64,000 bases of DNA from Actinospica robiniae DSM 44927 (GTDB taxonomy: Bacteria > Actinomycetota > Actinomycetes > Streptomycetales > Catenulisporaceae), in contig NZ_KI632511.1 in assembly GCF_000504285.1 (NCBI RefSeq), positions 2,105,372-2,169,371 of the forward strand, read 5' to 3'. Numbering within the stretch: the stretch's first letter is position 1; each line of letters opens with the position of its first letter. This document shows positions 43,365-52,524 of the stretch, one piece after another. The notes beneath the pieces are model-generated. The model was not told the DNA's origin, did no database searches, and was given only the letters and a program-made list of their open reading frames with translations. The translations under genes were made by a program, and so were the position numbers.

Positions 43365-43951
43365 TTCGGTTCGGGGCCCTTCGAATCGTCTTGCGCGTCA
43401 GGGTTCTCATTGCTGCCCGGCGCGTCGTCGCCGAGCAGCAGCACCGTCGCCAGGATCCGGCGCCGGCGCCCGGGTTTCGGCCCGTTGGCCGCCCGCGGGG
43501 CCAGCACCCGTGCCAGGTCCTGCAGCAGCTCGTCGTACTCGGCGTCATCGAGCCACATCCCGCCGAGCCGGTAGGCGACCTTGTCCCGGATCGGGTCCAC
43601 GTCGGGGCGGCGCAGGTAGCGGTCGGCGTCGGCCAGCAGGCCCGCGACGAACGCCATGAAGGCCTCCCGGTGCTGGGCCGGGCTCATCGCGGTGATCGCA
43701 TCAGGGCTGAGGGAGGCGGCCGCCAGGCGCAGGATGTAGGTGCGCTCGACCGTCCCGCGGATCTTCCGCTCGGCGACCACCTGCAGCACTTGCGCTTCGA
43801 CGAGGGTCGCGACGTGCCGGTACAGGCTCGCGGGCGGGACGTCGGAGAGCTCTTCGCGCAGCTGGGACGTGGTGAGCGCGCGGTCGCCCAGGAACGCCTG
43901 CACGATGCGCAGGCGCACCGGGTGCAGCAGCAGGTCGGCGGAGTCGGTCAT
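43361..43951 (-). CDS. helix-turn-helix transcriptional regulator (ArsR/PadR-like)
   Basis: 196 residues. LHPVRLRIVQAFLGDRALTT, SQLREELSDVPPASLYRHVATLVEAQVLQVV and the wing RKIRGTVERTYIL form an ArsR-type HTH; a helical domain and a charged tail (RRRRILATVLLLGDDAPGSN ...) follow. It is the first gene of the overlapping operon. TTATC-N12-GATAA, 40 bp upstream, is a candidate autoregulation site. Confidence 0.88.
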   Translation of the reverse strand: MTDSADLLLHPVRLRIVQAFLGDRALTTSQLREELSDVPPASLYRHVATLVEAQVLQVVAERKIRGTVERTYILRLAAASLSPDAITAMSPAQHREAFMAFVAGLLADADRYLRRPDVDPIRDKVAYRLGGMWLDDAEYDELLQDLARVLAPRAANGPKPGRRRRILATVLLLGDDAPGSNENPDAQDDSKGPEPK

Positions 43952-43990
43952 ACAGACGAGGCTACACCATTGTTACCAGACTTGAGAACA

Positions 43991-44012
43991 TTATCGGTAT
44001 CGATAGAGATAA
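43991..44012. promoter_or_regulatory. candidate operator/-10 region of the membrane operon
   Basis: TTATC-N12-GATAA (43991-44012) containing TATCG-GTAT-CGATA (43992-44005), an imperfect palindrome about 40 bp upstream of the regulator ATG. GATAAT on the minus strand (43990-43995) can act as a -10 element. Confidence 0.45.
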
Positions 44013-44070
44013 CGTTCGAGCCGCAGGTCGAGTGCGGACGGGCCCCACGCATCCGTCGGCTGTCGACGCC

Positions 44071-44529
44071 TCAGTCGGTGGTCAGAGTCACCATCGGCAG
44101 GTCGTCGACAGGGCGCCCTACGGCGTGCTCGATAGTGGCGCGCAGCTTCTCCCAGGCCTTCGGGTGGGCGGCGGCGTAGCGGGCGAGGGCGGCGGCCGAC
44201 TCGGGCGGGCTCATCGCGGTCGCGGTCGCGGGCACCGAGCGGCGTAGCCCGACCGAGACTCTCACCCGCGGGTCGGCCTGGATGTTGCGGTACCACTGTG
44301 CTCCGATGCCGAACCCCGAGACGATCACGTACTGGCTCGGGGATGGGCGGTCGACGACCTCGAGGACGACGTAGCGACGCGCGCCGGTGGTGCGGCCCTT
44401 GTGCTGCAGCATGAGCAGCCGGGACCCGAAGACGAAGCCGAGGCCGGCCCGGTAGAGCCCGATCGGGGCGCGCACGAACCAGCGCGTGCGCAGGGCCTTT
44501 GCGGCGACTTGAATTCCGATCCCGCTCAT
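44071..44529 (-). CDS. F420-dependent nitroreductase (DDN-like) family protein
   Basis: 152 residues of the deazaflavin-dependent nitroreductase fold: FVFGSRLLMLQHKGRTTGAR (the G-R-x-S/T-G motif of the family), RRYVVLEVVDRPSPSQYVIV, GFGIGAQWYRNIQADPRVRV. Homologues use F420H2 to reduce quinones or nitro compounds. ATG at 44529 overlaps the stop of the upstream TetR gene (ATGA), so it is coupled to its likely regulator. Confidence 0.88.
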   Translation of the reverse strand: MSGIGIQVAAKALRTRWFVRAPIGLYRAGLGFVFGSRLLMLQHKGRTTGARRYVVLEVVDRPSPSQYVIVSGFGIGAQWYRNIQADPRVRVSVGLRRSVPATATAMSPPESAAALARYAAAHPKAWEKLRATIEHAVGRPVDDLPMVTLTTD

Positions 44530-45128
44530 CTCAGTTTCCTCTCTGCCGAGCTCGGCGAAATTCCGGGCGGTGCCGCGAGACGTCGCAGGGGGCTGTCGAT
44601 CGGCATTGCGCGCGCCTGCTCGTCGATGATCCGGTGGAGCACGAGACCGTCGAAGGCCGCCAGGAGCACCGCGGCGCTGGCCACCGCGTCGTCGTCCGCG
44701 GCACCCTGGCCGCGCAACCATTGTGCGAGGGCTTCGCGGCACTCGCGCAGCACGACGGCGAGTTCGCTGCGAAGCCGTTCGTGGCGGGTGGCCGCGAGCA
44801 TCGTCTCCGCGAAGACGAGCGTGGCCGCGTCTTCGGGTTCGTAGGAGCCGGCTGCTTCGAGAAGCAGGTCGAGCACCTGCTCGCCGGGCATGGCAGTCAC
44901 GGCGGCCGTCAGTCTGCCCGCCTCCTCCCGCACCACGCGCAGCGCGGCGTCGATCAGCAGGTCGGTGACCGAGCGGAAGTGATAGTGCACCAGGCCGGGC
45001 CGCACGCCGGCTCGGTCGGCTGCCAGCCGCGTCGTCACCGAGCCCCACCCTCGTTCGGCGATCAGCTCCGCTGCGGCCCGCAGGAGCCGCGTGCGCGTCT
45101 GATCGCCTTGCTCTACCGCTGTGGCCAC
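44526..45128 (-). CDS. TetR family transcriptional regulator
   Basis: 200 residues. HTH: RTRLLRAAAELIAERGWGSV, TTRLAADRAGVRPGLVHYHFRSVTDLL; C-terminal dimerisation/ligand domain of helices. GTG at 45128. It is translationally coupled to the DDN-like gene and probably represses both. The GPP34 gene starts on the other strand about 140 bp away. Confidence 0.92.
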   Translation of the reverse strand: MATAVEQGDQTRTRLLRAAAELIAERGWGSVTTRLAADRAGVRPGLVHYHFRSVTDLLIDAALRVVREEAGRLTAAVTAMPGEQVLDLLLEAAGSYEPEDAATLVFAETMLAATRHERLRSELAVVLRECREALAQWLRGQGAADDDAVASAAVLLAAFDGLVLHRIIDEQARAMPIDSPLRRLAAPPGISPSSAERKLR

Positions 45129-45264
45129 GGCTGATACCGGAGGTGGCGGATTTGGTCGATCGCCTTGGGCATACGTCCAAATTACTCGGCGGTGTGCACG
45201 CGGGCAACCCGGGCCTGATGCGCTTTCAGATCGCCACGGGAGTCGCGGAAACCGGGTACGGGCT

Positions 45265-46041
45265 ATGTTCGGGAGTCATGGTCGAGAACATGGGAACTCT
45301 GGGCGAGGAATCGTCCTGCTGGCGCTCGCGCCGAACGGCCGGCTCATCGTCTGGGACCGGCTGCGCTTCGCTTTGGCCGGTTCGGAGTTGGTCCGGCTCG
45401 CCGCCGCGGGCCGAATCGATCTCGTCGACGGGCGGATCGAGGTCTTAGCCGCGGCGGAATCCGATCCGGGTGACGAGATGCTGAGGGTCGCCCTCGACTC
45501 CATCCGGCGGGCCGAGGCCGCGCCGCGGGTGGAGGCGTGGGTTTCCGGGCGTGGGCAGGGCATCGTGGACGCGTACCTGGCGTCGCTCGACGCCGCGGGG
45601 GTCATCCGCACCGAGCGTCGCAGGATGCTCGGGCTGACCTTGGCCACCCGGTGGTACGTGTCAGACTCGGAACGGCAGCGTCTGGCCCGGGCTCGGCTGG
45701 ACGAGATCGCGCAGGACGGCGGGATCGACGAGAACGGCGAGGCGCTCTGCACCCCCGAGCAGGCCGCGCTCGGCGGGCTGGTCGGCGCGATCGGCCTCGG
45801 CGCGGAGCTCTACCCCGGGCCCGAGGGCGCGGCGGCGCGCGAGCGGCTGGTCGCGGTGGGCCGCTTCGACGGGATGCCGGGAGTCGCCGCGCAGGTCGCC
45901 GGTGCCGCCGCGTTGCAGGCGATCAGGGAGGCCGTCGACGCCGCGATGCACATCACGATCGACGCCGCGATCCACGCGGCCGAAGCGGCGACGGCACATC
46001 ACGCCGCGCACAGCGTCACCGTGTCCGGCGGCCACCACTGA
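45265..46041 (+). CDS. GPP34 (Golgi phosphoprotein 3)-like protein, probably frameshifted near its start
   Basis: The open frame reads IVLLALAPNGRLIVWDRLRFALAGSELVRLAAAGRI and AELYPGPEGAAARERL, both typical of the GPP34 family, whose fold binds phosphoinositides in eukaryotes; its bacterial role is unknown. The frame's own start (ATG 45265, MFGSHGREHGNSGRG) is unlike the family. In the other frame MVENMGTLGEE (ATG 45278, or 45290) fits the usual GPP34 start, and one extra A in GAGGAATC (near 45309) would join it to IVLLAL. So the gene is either a recent pseudogene, a sequencing error, or translated from a poor start. Length is about 250 residues, normal. Confidence 0.75.
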   Translation: MFGSHGREHGNSGRGIVLLALAPNGRLIVWDRLRFALAGSELVRLAAAGRIDLVDGRIEVLAAAESDPGDEMLRVALDSIRRAEAAPRVEAWVSGRGQGIVDAYLASLDAAGVIRTERRRMLGLTLATRWYVSDSERQRLARARLDEIAQDGGIDENGEALCTPEQAALGGLVGAIGLGAELYPGPEGAAARERLVAVGRFDGMPGVAAQVAGAAALQAIREAVDAAMHITIDAAIHAAEAATAHHAAHSVTVSGGHH

Positions 46042-46055
46042 CTCGCCTGCGCCGG

Positions 46056-46490
46056 CTACTCGTAGCGTTCCCAGACTGCTGATTCCGCCTCGTCCGTCAG
46101 CGTCAGGTCGAGCAGCGGTGCCCGGGCCTGGGCGATCAGGGCGCTCAGTTGCCGCGCGCCGTCGGCAGCGGCGCGCAGGGTGACGACGGCTTGGGCGGCG
46201 CTCTGCGACTGCTCGCTCTCGTCGGTCACGCTGATCAGGATATTGCGTTGGGCCATGTCGGCGACCTGGCCGGCCAGACTCTCGAAGGCGCGGGCGAGGT
46301 CCTCGCCGGCCGCGCGGAGGGTGACGACGTGCTCCGAGATCGAGCCGGGCGTCTCGGCGCCGCCGGCGTCGCGGGCCACGGAGTCGGCCAGCGTGTGGGC
46401 GGCGGCCGCGAGGGCGGCGCTCAGCTGCTGGGAGCGGTCGACCGCGCCGTTGCCGCCGGTCCACTCTGTCTCGAACGTCATCTCAGCCAC
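46056..46490 (-). CDS. hypothetical helical protein
   Basis: 144 residues, acidic and Ala-rich: SQQLSAALAAAAHTLADSVA, HVVTLRAAGEDLARAFESLA, ISVTDESEQSQSAAQAVVTL. It is all-helical in character and could be a small oligomeric protein; no family recognised. GTG at 46490. Its end is 14 bp from the stop of the convergent GPP34 gene. Codon use is normal. Confidence 0.65.
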   Translation of the reverse strand: MAEMTFETEWTGGNGAVDRSQQLSAALAAAAHTLADSVARDAGGAETPGSISEHVVTLRAAGEDLARAFESLAGQVADMAQRNILISVTDESEQSQSAAQAVVTLRAAADGARQLSALIAQARAPLLDLTLTDEAESAVWERYE

Positions 46491-46651
46491 GGGGAGACCT
46501 CGTCCTCGTCGATCGCGCCTTCGCTATGAAAGCAGGTTGCCATGTCCCGGCGGCGCAGGCCGGGGCCGGGCCGAGACGCTCACGCGCCGGCCCTGTCGGT
46601 TCACGCGGATGGGCTAACGGCAGCACGCCGGGCGGCCCCGCCGTGGCGATG

Positions 46652-48100
46652 TCAGCCCCGGTACGTCTCCAGCAGGCGGAGCCAGATCTCGCTGATCGTC
46701 GGGTAGGACGGCACGGCGTGCCAGAGCCGTGCGATCGGGACTTCGCCGACCACGGCGACGGTCGCCGAGTGCAGCAGTTCGGCCACGCCCGGGCCGACGA
46801 AGGTGACCCCGAGCAGGACCTCGCGGTCGAGGTCCACCACCATCCGGGCCCGGCCGGTGTAGCCGTCGGCGTAGAGGGAGGCGCCGGCCACGCCGCCCAT
46901 GTCGTAGTCCACCGCGCGGACCCGGTGCCCGGCCGCTTCGGCCTGAGCCGCCGTCAGGCCGACCGAGGCGGCCTCCGGGTCGGTGAAGACCACCTGCGGG
47001 ACCGCAAGCTCGTCGGCGGTGGCCGCGAACGGGCTCCACGCGGTCGGCTCCGCCCGCTCGCCGTGGGCGCGGGCGCCGATCACGGCTCCGGCGATCCGGG
47101 CCTGGTACTTGCCCTGGTGGGTGAGCAGCGAGCGCTGGTTCACGTCGCCGACGGCATAGAGCCAGTCGCCGTCGACGTCTCGCACCAGGCAGGAGTCGTC
47201 GACCTCGAGCCACGAGCCGGGCTTCAGGCCGACGGTCTCCAGCCCGAGGTCCGCTGTGGCCGGGACCCGCCCGACGGCGAAGAGGATCTCGTCGGACTCG
47301 AGCCGTTGCCCGTCGCCGAGCACGGCGGTGACCGGCGCGCCTTCCTGCTCGCCGCGTTCGAGGGCGGTGACCGAGACGCCGAAGCGGACCTGCACGCCGG
47401 CCTCCCGCAGGCCGTCGGCCACCAGTTCCCCGGCGAACGACTCCATCCGGCCCAGCAGCGCGTCGCCGCGCACCAGCAGGGTGACCTGCGAGCCGAGCGC
47501 CTGCCAGGCGGCGGCCATCTCCACGGCCACCACCCCGCCGCCGACCACCGTCAGGCGGCCGGGCACCTGCTGCGCGCTGGTCGCCTCCCGGCTGGTCCAC
47601 ACCCGCGCACCGGCCAGGCCCGGCAGGTCGCCCGGCACCTGCGCCTGCGTGCCGGTGCACACGGCGACCACGTGCCGGGCGGTGAGCTCCCGCTCCTCGC
47701 CCGACGGCGTGCTGACGACGACGCGTCGAGGCCCCTGCAGCCGGGCGTGCCCACGCACCAGCGGCACGCCGACCGAGTCGAGCCAGCCGACCTGGCCGTC
47801 GTCCTTCCAGTCCGAGGTGAAGCTGTTGCGCCGGGCCAGCACGGCCGCCGCGTCGAGCGCACCACTCACCGCCTCGCGCGCCCCGGCGACCCGCCGCGCA
47901 TCCGCCAGCGCCGCGGCCGGCCGCAGCAGCGCCTTGCTCGGCATACACGCCCAGTACGAGCACTCGCCGCCGACGAGTTCGGCTTCGACGATCACGGTGC
48001 TGAGTCCGGCGGCCTGGGTCCGGTCGGCCACGTTCTCGCCGACCGGACCGGCGCCGATCACGATCACGTCGTAGACGTCGCCTTCGGAATCCATGGCCAC
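46652..48100 (-). CDS. pyridine nucleotide-disulfide oxidoreductase (dihydrolipoyl dehydrogenase-like)
   Basis: 482 residues, class I FAD disulfide reductase. VYDVIVIGAGPVGENVADRT is the FAD-binding loop; GGECSYWACMPSKALLRP holds the redox-active cysteine pair (C-x4-C); RLTVVGGGVVAVEMAAAWQA is the NAD(P) loop, LYAVGDVNQRSLLTHQGKYQ the second FAD loop. The C-terminal acid-base motif, usually HPT-x-SE, reads SYPTISEIWLRLLE, so the catalytic His is Tyr. Similar SYPT proteins are widespread in actinomycetes and their substrate is unknown. GTG at 48100 has AAGGA 6 bp upstream. Confidence 0.9.
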   Translation of the reverse strand: MAMDSEGDVYDVIVIGAGPVGENVADRTQAAGLSTVIVEAELVGGECSYWACMPSKALLRPAAALADARRVAGAREAVSGALDAAAVLARRNSFTSDWKDDGQVGWLDSVGVPLVRGHARLQGPRRVVVSTPSGEERELTARHVVAVCTGTQAQVPGDLPGLAGARVWTSREATSAQQVPGRLTVVGGGVVAVEMAAAWQALGSQVTLLVRGDALLGRMESFAGELVADGLREAGVQVRFGVSVTALERGEQEGAPVTAVLGDGQRLESDEILFAVGRVPATADLGLETVGLKPGSWLEVDDSCLVRDVDGDWLYAVGDVNQRSLLTHQGKYQARIAGAVIGARAHGERAEPTAWSPFAATADELAVPQVVFTDPEAASVGLTAAQAEAAGHRVRAVDYDMGGVAGASLYADGYTGRARMVVDLDREVLLGVTFVGPGVAELLHSATVAVVGEVPIARLWHAVPSYPTISEIWLRLLETYRG

Positions 48101-48242
48101 GAGGTGTCCTTCCAGTGCGCAGGGCGGGTTCCACGCGCGGGCGCGCGCTCCCATCCTGCCGTGTTCACCGGCCGCGTGCGCGGGTTGCCGAGCTTCGAGG
48201 CGTGTTGCGGTGGCGGGAAGGCGGGAGGAGCGCTGCCGTCGC

Positions 48243-51200
48243 TCAGAGCGCGGCGAGCCGCTCGGCCGCCGGGACCGCCTGGCGCACGCCAAGCCGCTGA
48301 TACAGTCCTACCGCCGCGGCCAGTTCCTCTTTCGCGGCTTCGAGCTCGCCGAGTGTTTCGAGACAGCGGGCGACGCCGTCGAGCGCGCGTGCCTCATCCA
48401 GCGGGCTCGAGGCCTCCCGGGCCAATTCGAGTGCCTGGCGGTGATGGCCGAGCGCAGCCTTCGCCTGTCCGGTCTCATGGGCGAGTGCGCCGATGCTGTT
48501 GAGCACGGCCGCCTGGTTCTGCACGTCCTCGCTGTCGCGGAACATCGCCAGCGAGCGGTCGAGAAGTCCGGCAGCGGCCTCGTTTTCGCCGCTCGCCGCG
48601 CGGGTCAGTGCGAGACCGTGCAGCGCGTCGGCTTGTCCCAGAGCGTATCCGCCCTCTTCGAAGATGGCGTATGAGCGCTCGAACAGAACGGTCGCCTCGG
48701 CGAGCTCCCCGGCCGCGAGGCCGACGTGGCCGAGGCCCCACCGCGAGATGGCCTCGCCCGCTCGGAAGCCGATCTTGATGTCGATCTCCAGCTTGCGCCG
48801 GTAGAGCGAGCCGGCGGCCTCGAAGTCGCCGAGCCACGTCAGGATCTGGCCGCGCAGTCCGAGCGCGTTCGACTCGCCGTGCGCGCTCTCCTCACCCTGA
48901 TACAGCGCTTGGGCCTGGCGGGCATACTCCTCGGCCTGGCCGAACCCGCCCGTGACCATCAGCGCGTAGGACAAGTCGATCAGCGTGTTCGCCTCCCCGA
49001 GCCGGTATCCGGTCCGCCGCCACAGCTGCAATGCGCGCTCCAGCAGGCCCACCGACGCCTCGGCCTGCCCGACGACTTGACGCACCCGTCCGAGTTCGAT
49101 CAGCGCGGCGGCCTCGCCGTGCAGGTTCTCCGTGTCGCGGAAGACGGCCACCGCCGTCTCGATCAGCTCGGCCGCGGCGGAGAGCTCGCCGCCCACGTGC
49201 TTGATCCGGCCGAGTTCGCACAACACGTTGGCCTGTCCCTCGAGCGCGCCGACTTCGCGGTAGCCGTCCAGGGCCTGCTCGCAGAGTTCTGTCGCGACGG
49301 GAAGCTGTCCGCTGACGTTCATGATCCGCGCCAGGCGGAACAGCGCCCCGGCCTCTTCCTCCCGCTCGCCGAGGCCGGAGGCCAGATCGGCGGCCTTGCG
49401 GTGCAGGGCCGCCGCCTGCGTCCACGGGCCGTGCAGCAGAAGGAACTGGCCCATGCGCTTCGTCAGCGCGATCGCCCGGCGCGGGTCGGTGGCCGCGGCG
49501 ATGCCCAAGGCGGCGACGAGGTTCGCCTGCTCGGTCTGCATCCAGGCCCGCGCGTCTGCGCGGTCGGACATGACAGGGATCTGACCCGCGGCCGGGCCGG
49601 ACGAGTCCCTCTCGGCGCGAGCTTGGTCGAAATGGCGGTCGGCCGCCTCGGCTGCGCACAGGTAGTAGTCCAACAGCCGCTCGCGTGCCGCCTCGCGCTG
49701 GGCGGTGAGTTCGGATCCTTCGAGCCCGTTGGCGTAGCTGCGCAGTAGATCGTGCATGCGATAGCGGTCCGTGGCGTGCTGGGTCAGCAGATTCTGGTCG
49801 AGCAGAGATGCGAGGACGCGCCGGGCCGCAGGGAGGTCCGTCTCGGCGAGGTTCGCCGCGGCGTACACGTCCACGTCCGGGCCGGGCACGAGAGCGAGGC
49901 TGCGGAACATGTGCTGCTCGCCGGCTTCGAGGCTCGTGTATGAGGCATCGAACAACGCAGACAGGTTGCGCTCGTCGTCGCGCAGCCGCTCGAGCCGGCC
50001 GGCACCGTCGCGCAGCTGCGCGACCAGCTCGGCGATCTTCGGGGCACGCGGATGACGCAGGCTCGCGGCGGCGATGCGGATGGCCAGCGGCATGTTGCCG
50101 CACAGCGCGATCAACTCGGCGATCGCCGGGTCACCCTCCGGCAGCCGCCCGGGCCCGGCGACCTTGTGCAGCAACGCGATCGCATCCTGATCCGGCAAGG
50201 CATCGAGTGAGAGCAGATAGGCGTCGTCCAGGCCGGAGAGCACGGCACGGCTAGTGATCAGCACCAGGCAGCCCGGCGCTCCCGGCAGCAGCGGGCGGAC
50301 CTGGGCGGAGTTGGCGGCGTTGTCCAGCAGGATGAGCGTCTTCGTGCCGGCGAGACGCGAGCGGTAGTAGGCCGCGCGTTCGCCGAGATCGCGCGGGATC
50401 TGCCGGGGCGCGACGTCGAGCGAGCGCAGCAGATACCCCAGCGCCTCCTCCGCCGTCATCGGGTCCTGATCCGGCGTGAATCCGCGCAGGTCGACGAAGA
50501 GCTGGCCGTCGGGGAACCATTCGCCCAGCCGGTGTGCGGCGTGGATCGCCAGGGCAGTCTTGCCGATGCCGGCCATCCCGTCGATCGCGGAGATGACCAC
50601 CATCCCGGCCTCAGTGCCCTGTCGTGCCTCATCCGCCTCGGCCAGCAGGCGGTCGATCTCGAGGCCCCGGCCCGTGAACGTCCGCACATCCGCGGGAAGT
50701 TGGTTCGGTGCTTTGTCGCTCGATGCGCTTGTCGTGCTCGCCGCGCTTGCCGCAGGCGCGGGTGAGGCGACGACCGCCACGTCTCCGCTGAGAATCCGTT
50801 GGTGGAGCTGTTGGAGCGAGGCACCCGGCTCGAGGCCCAACTCCGAGACGAGCACCCGACGAGCGTCCTGATACGCGGCGAGCGCCTCGGCCTGCCGGCT
50901 GCTACGCGCCAGCGCCAGCATGAGCGATTCGTGCAGCGACTCGCGCAGGGGGAACTCGCGGACGAGGTTGCTCAGCTCCGGAACGAGCTCCTCGTGCAGG
51001 CCTCGGTTGAGATCGGCAGTGATCCGCCATTCCCTTGCCTGCAACCGCAATTGGCCGAGACGCAGCAACCACGGCTCGTAGAGCGCGGCGTTGGGCACGT
51101 CGGCCAGCGGCTCGCCGCGCCACAGCGCCAGCGCCGCCGCGCACTGGGACGCGGCCGCGTCCCAGTCGCTCTCTGTCAGTGCCTTTCGACCGGCCGAGCA

Positions 51201-51515
51201 CAGCCGCTCGAACTCCTGCGCGTCGAGTTCGCCAGGCCCGAGCTGGATCAGATAGCCCGGTGGCACGGCTTTGATACGCTCCCCCGCGGCGCCGAGACTC
51301 TGCCGCAGCCGCGTGACCTGGTTGTAGAGCGGTGTCGCGCTCGACCCGACGAGCCGGTCGCCCCACAGACAGTCCGAGAGCCGGTCGGCCGAGACGACGC
51401 TGCCGGCGTTCAGCAGCAGCGCCGCGAGCAGTGCGCGGCGCATCGCGCCGCGCACCTCCACGATCGAACCGTCGTCGGCATGGACCTGGAGGGGCCCCAA
51501 CACATCGAAGCGCAT
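48243..51515 (-). CDS. SARP/AfsR-type regulator with NB-ARC and TPR domains (2)
   Basis: 1,090 residues. Trans_reg_C winged helix (1-90: MRFDVLGPLQVHADDGSIVE ... YNQVTRLRQSLGAAG), BTAD domain (about 95-245), an Ala/Ser linker, NB-ARC ATPase with Walker A IDGMAGIGKTALAI (about 327-340) and Walker B TLILLDNAAN, then about a dozen TPR units to the end (EALAAYQDARRVL-type and AGALFRLARIMNVSGQLPVA-type). ATG at 51515 has GAGGGG 7 bp upstream. Like regulator 1, it should sense a nucleotide-linked or protein signal and switch on unknown metabolic genes. It lies just upstream of the MITE. Confidence 0.93.
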   Translation of the reverse strand: MRFDVLGPLQVHADDGSIVEVRGAMRRALLAALLLNAGSVVSADRLSDCLWGDRLVGSSATPLYNQVTRLRQSLGAAGERIKAVPPGYLIQLGPGELDAQEFERLCSAGRKALTESDWDAAASQCAAALALWRGEPLADVPNAALYEPWLLRLGQLRLQAREWRITADLNRGLHEELVPELSNLVREFPLRESLHESLMLALARSSRQAEALAAYQDARRVLVSELGLEPGASLQQLHQRILSGDVAVVASPAPAASAASTTSASSDKAPNQLPADVRTFTGRGLEIDRLLAEADEARQGTEAGMVVISAIDGMAGIGKTALAIHAAHRLGEWFPDGQLFVDLRGFTPDQDPMTAEEALGYLLRSLDVAPRQIPRDLGERAAYYRSRLAGTKTLILLDNAANSAQVRPLLPGAPGCLVLITSRAVLSGLDDAYLLSLDALPDQDAIALLHKVAGPGRLPEGDPAIAELIALCGNMPLAIRIAAASLRHPRAPKIAELVAQLRDGAGRLERLRDDERNLSALFDASYTSLEAGEQHMFRSLALVPGPDVDVYAAANLAETDLPAARRVLASLLDQNLLTQHATDRYRMHDLLRSYANGLEGSELTAQREAARERLLDYYLCAAEAADRHFDQARAERDSSGPAAGQIPVMSDRADARAWMQTEQANLVAALGIAAATDPRRAIALTKRMGQFLLLHGPWTQAAALHRKAADLASGLGEREEEAGALFRLARIMNVSGQLPVATELCEQALDGYREVGALEGQANVLCELGRIKHVGGELSAAAELIETAVAVFRDTENLHGEAAALIELGRVRQVVGQAEASVGLLERALQLWRRTGYRLGEANTLIDLSYALMVTGGFGQAEEYARQAQALYQGEESAHGESNALGLRGQILTWLGDFEAAGSLYRRKLEIDIKIGFRAGEAISRWGLGHVGLAAGELAEATVLFERSYAIFEEGGYALGQADALHGLALTRAASGENEAAAGLLDRSLAMFRDSEDVQNQAAVLNSIGALAHETGQAKAALGHHRQALELAREASSPLDEARALDGVARCLETLGELEAAKEELAAAVGLYQRLGVRQAVPAAERLAAL

Positions 51516-51640
51516 GCGCGCACCCCTCACCGGTCCGTGGAATCGCGACGGCCAGATGATAATAGCCCTGCCCGCGCGTATGGAAGCCGGAGATCCACGG
51601 CATCCGACCAAATCAGAGCCCTGTTACTGCGCCGCGGCTA

Positions 51641-51803
51641 GGGCGCGTTTGAGGAGTAGCGTCGGATCAGGCCGCGGCGTCTGACGCGTGCGCTCGCAAG
51701 GCGCCGGGTCGGGCGCATACTCGGCCGTCTGTAACCGAGCCGGCAACGCAGCGAGCGTGCGTGGCAGGCGTCGCGGCCCCGGCGATACTTCTCAAACGCG
51801 CCC
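51641..51803. mobile_element. MITE-like element: 163-bp imperfect palindrome with 13-bp terminal repeats
   Basis: GGGCGCGTTTGAG at 51641-51653 and CTCAAACGCGCCC at 51791-51803 are perfect terminal inverted repeats. The two arms stay similar inward for about 50 bp (GAGTAGCG versus AAGTATCG, then GGCCGCG, CTG and CGCTCGC blocks), so the whole element can fold on itself. It encodes nothing. Its right end supplies the last three codons and stop of the SDR gene. A copy of its left end with flank (GGCTAGGGCGCGTTTGAGG) occurs again at 55684-55702. The flanks do not show a clear target duplication. Confidence 0.7.
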
Positions 51804-52496
51804 GAGGTTTCGGTAGAGGGCTGCGACGCCGCCGGCGAGTCCGGCGCGGACCTGGCGGCTGACGTCGTCGGCGAGGATCTCCGGGTCGCCGGCGGCCAGG
51901 CCGTCGAGGGCGATGCGCGCGACGTCGGACGGCTCCATCTTCTCCGCCTCCACGTGCCGGGCCAAGTCAGTGTTCATGTAGCCGACGTGCAGGGCGCTGA
52001 CCTGCGTGCCCTGCGGGGCGAGCTGCTGGCGGAGCGCGTTCGTCAGCGACCATTCGGCGGACTTCGCGGCGCAGTAGGCGCCGGCTTCGGGCAGGGCGAG
52101 CCAGGAGAGGACCGACAGGACGTTGAGTATCGCTCCCCCGCCGTTGGCGGCCAGGTGCGGGGCGAAGGCCCGGCTCATGGCGAGGGTGCCGAAGTAGTGC
52201 GTGCGCATCTCCAGGTCGATGTCGGCCAGGTCGCCGTGCAGGAGCGAGGCGCCGGTGGAGCTGCCCGCGTTGTTGATCAGGAGGCTGACGTCGCCGAGTT
52301 CGGCGGCCACGCGGGCGACTTGAGCGTGGTCGGTGATGTCGAGCTGGACCGGCGTGGCACCGGGCAGGTCGACGGTCCGCGGGTCGCGGGCCGCGGCGTA
52401 GACCCGGGCTCCGCGCTCGAGGAGCTGCCGGGCCAGGTGAGAGCCGAGGCCGCGGTTGGCTCCGGTGACCAGGGCGGTGGATCCTTCGATCTTCAT
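51792..52496 (-). CDS. short-chain dehydrogenase/reductase
   Basis: 234 residues: STALVTGANRGLGSHLARQL (cofactor loop), LLINNAGSSTGAS, AYCAAKSAEWSLTN (YxxxK). Typical classical SDR of unknown substrate. The last codons Gly-Arg-Val-stop are made by the terminal repeat of the MITE, so the natural C-terminus is probably slightly changed. ATG at 52496 has AAGGAAA upstream. It is followed upstream, on the same strand by 28 bp, by a DHA2 exporter and likely cotranscribed with it. Confidence 0.93.
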   Translation of the reverse strand: MKIEGSTALVTGANRGLGSHLARQLLERGARVYAAARDPRTVDLPGATPVQLDITDHAQVARVAAELGDVSLLINNAGSSTGASLLHGDLADIDLEMRTHYFGTLAMSRAFAPHLAANGGGAILNVLSVLSWLALPEAGAYCAAKSAEWSLTNALRQQLAPQGTQVSALHVGYMNTDLARHVEAEKMEPSDVARIALDGLAAGDPEILADDVSRQVRAGLAGGVAALYRNLGRV

Positions 52497-52524
52497 GGCG
52501 TTTTCCTTTGCGGGTGAGGGCGGG

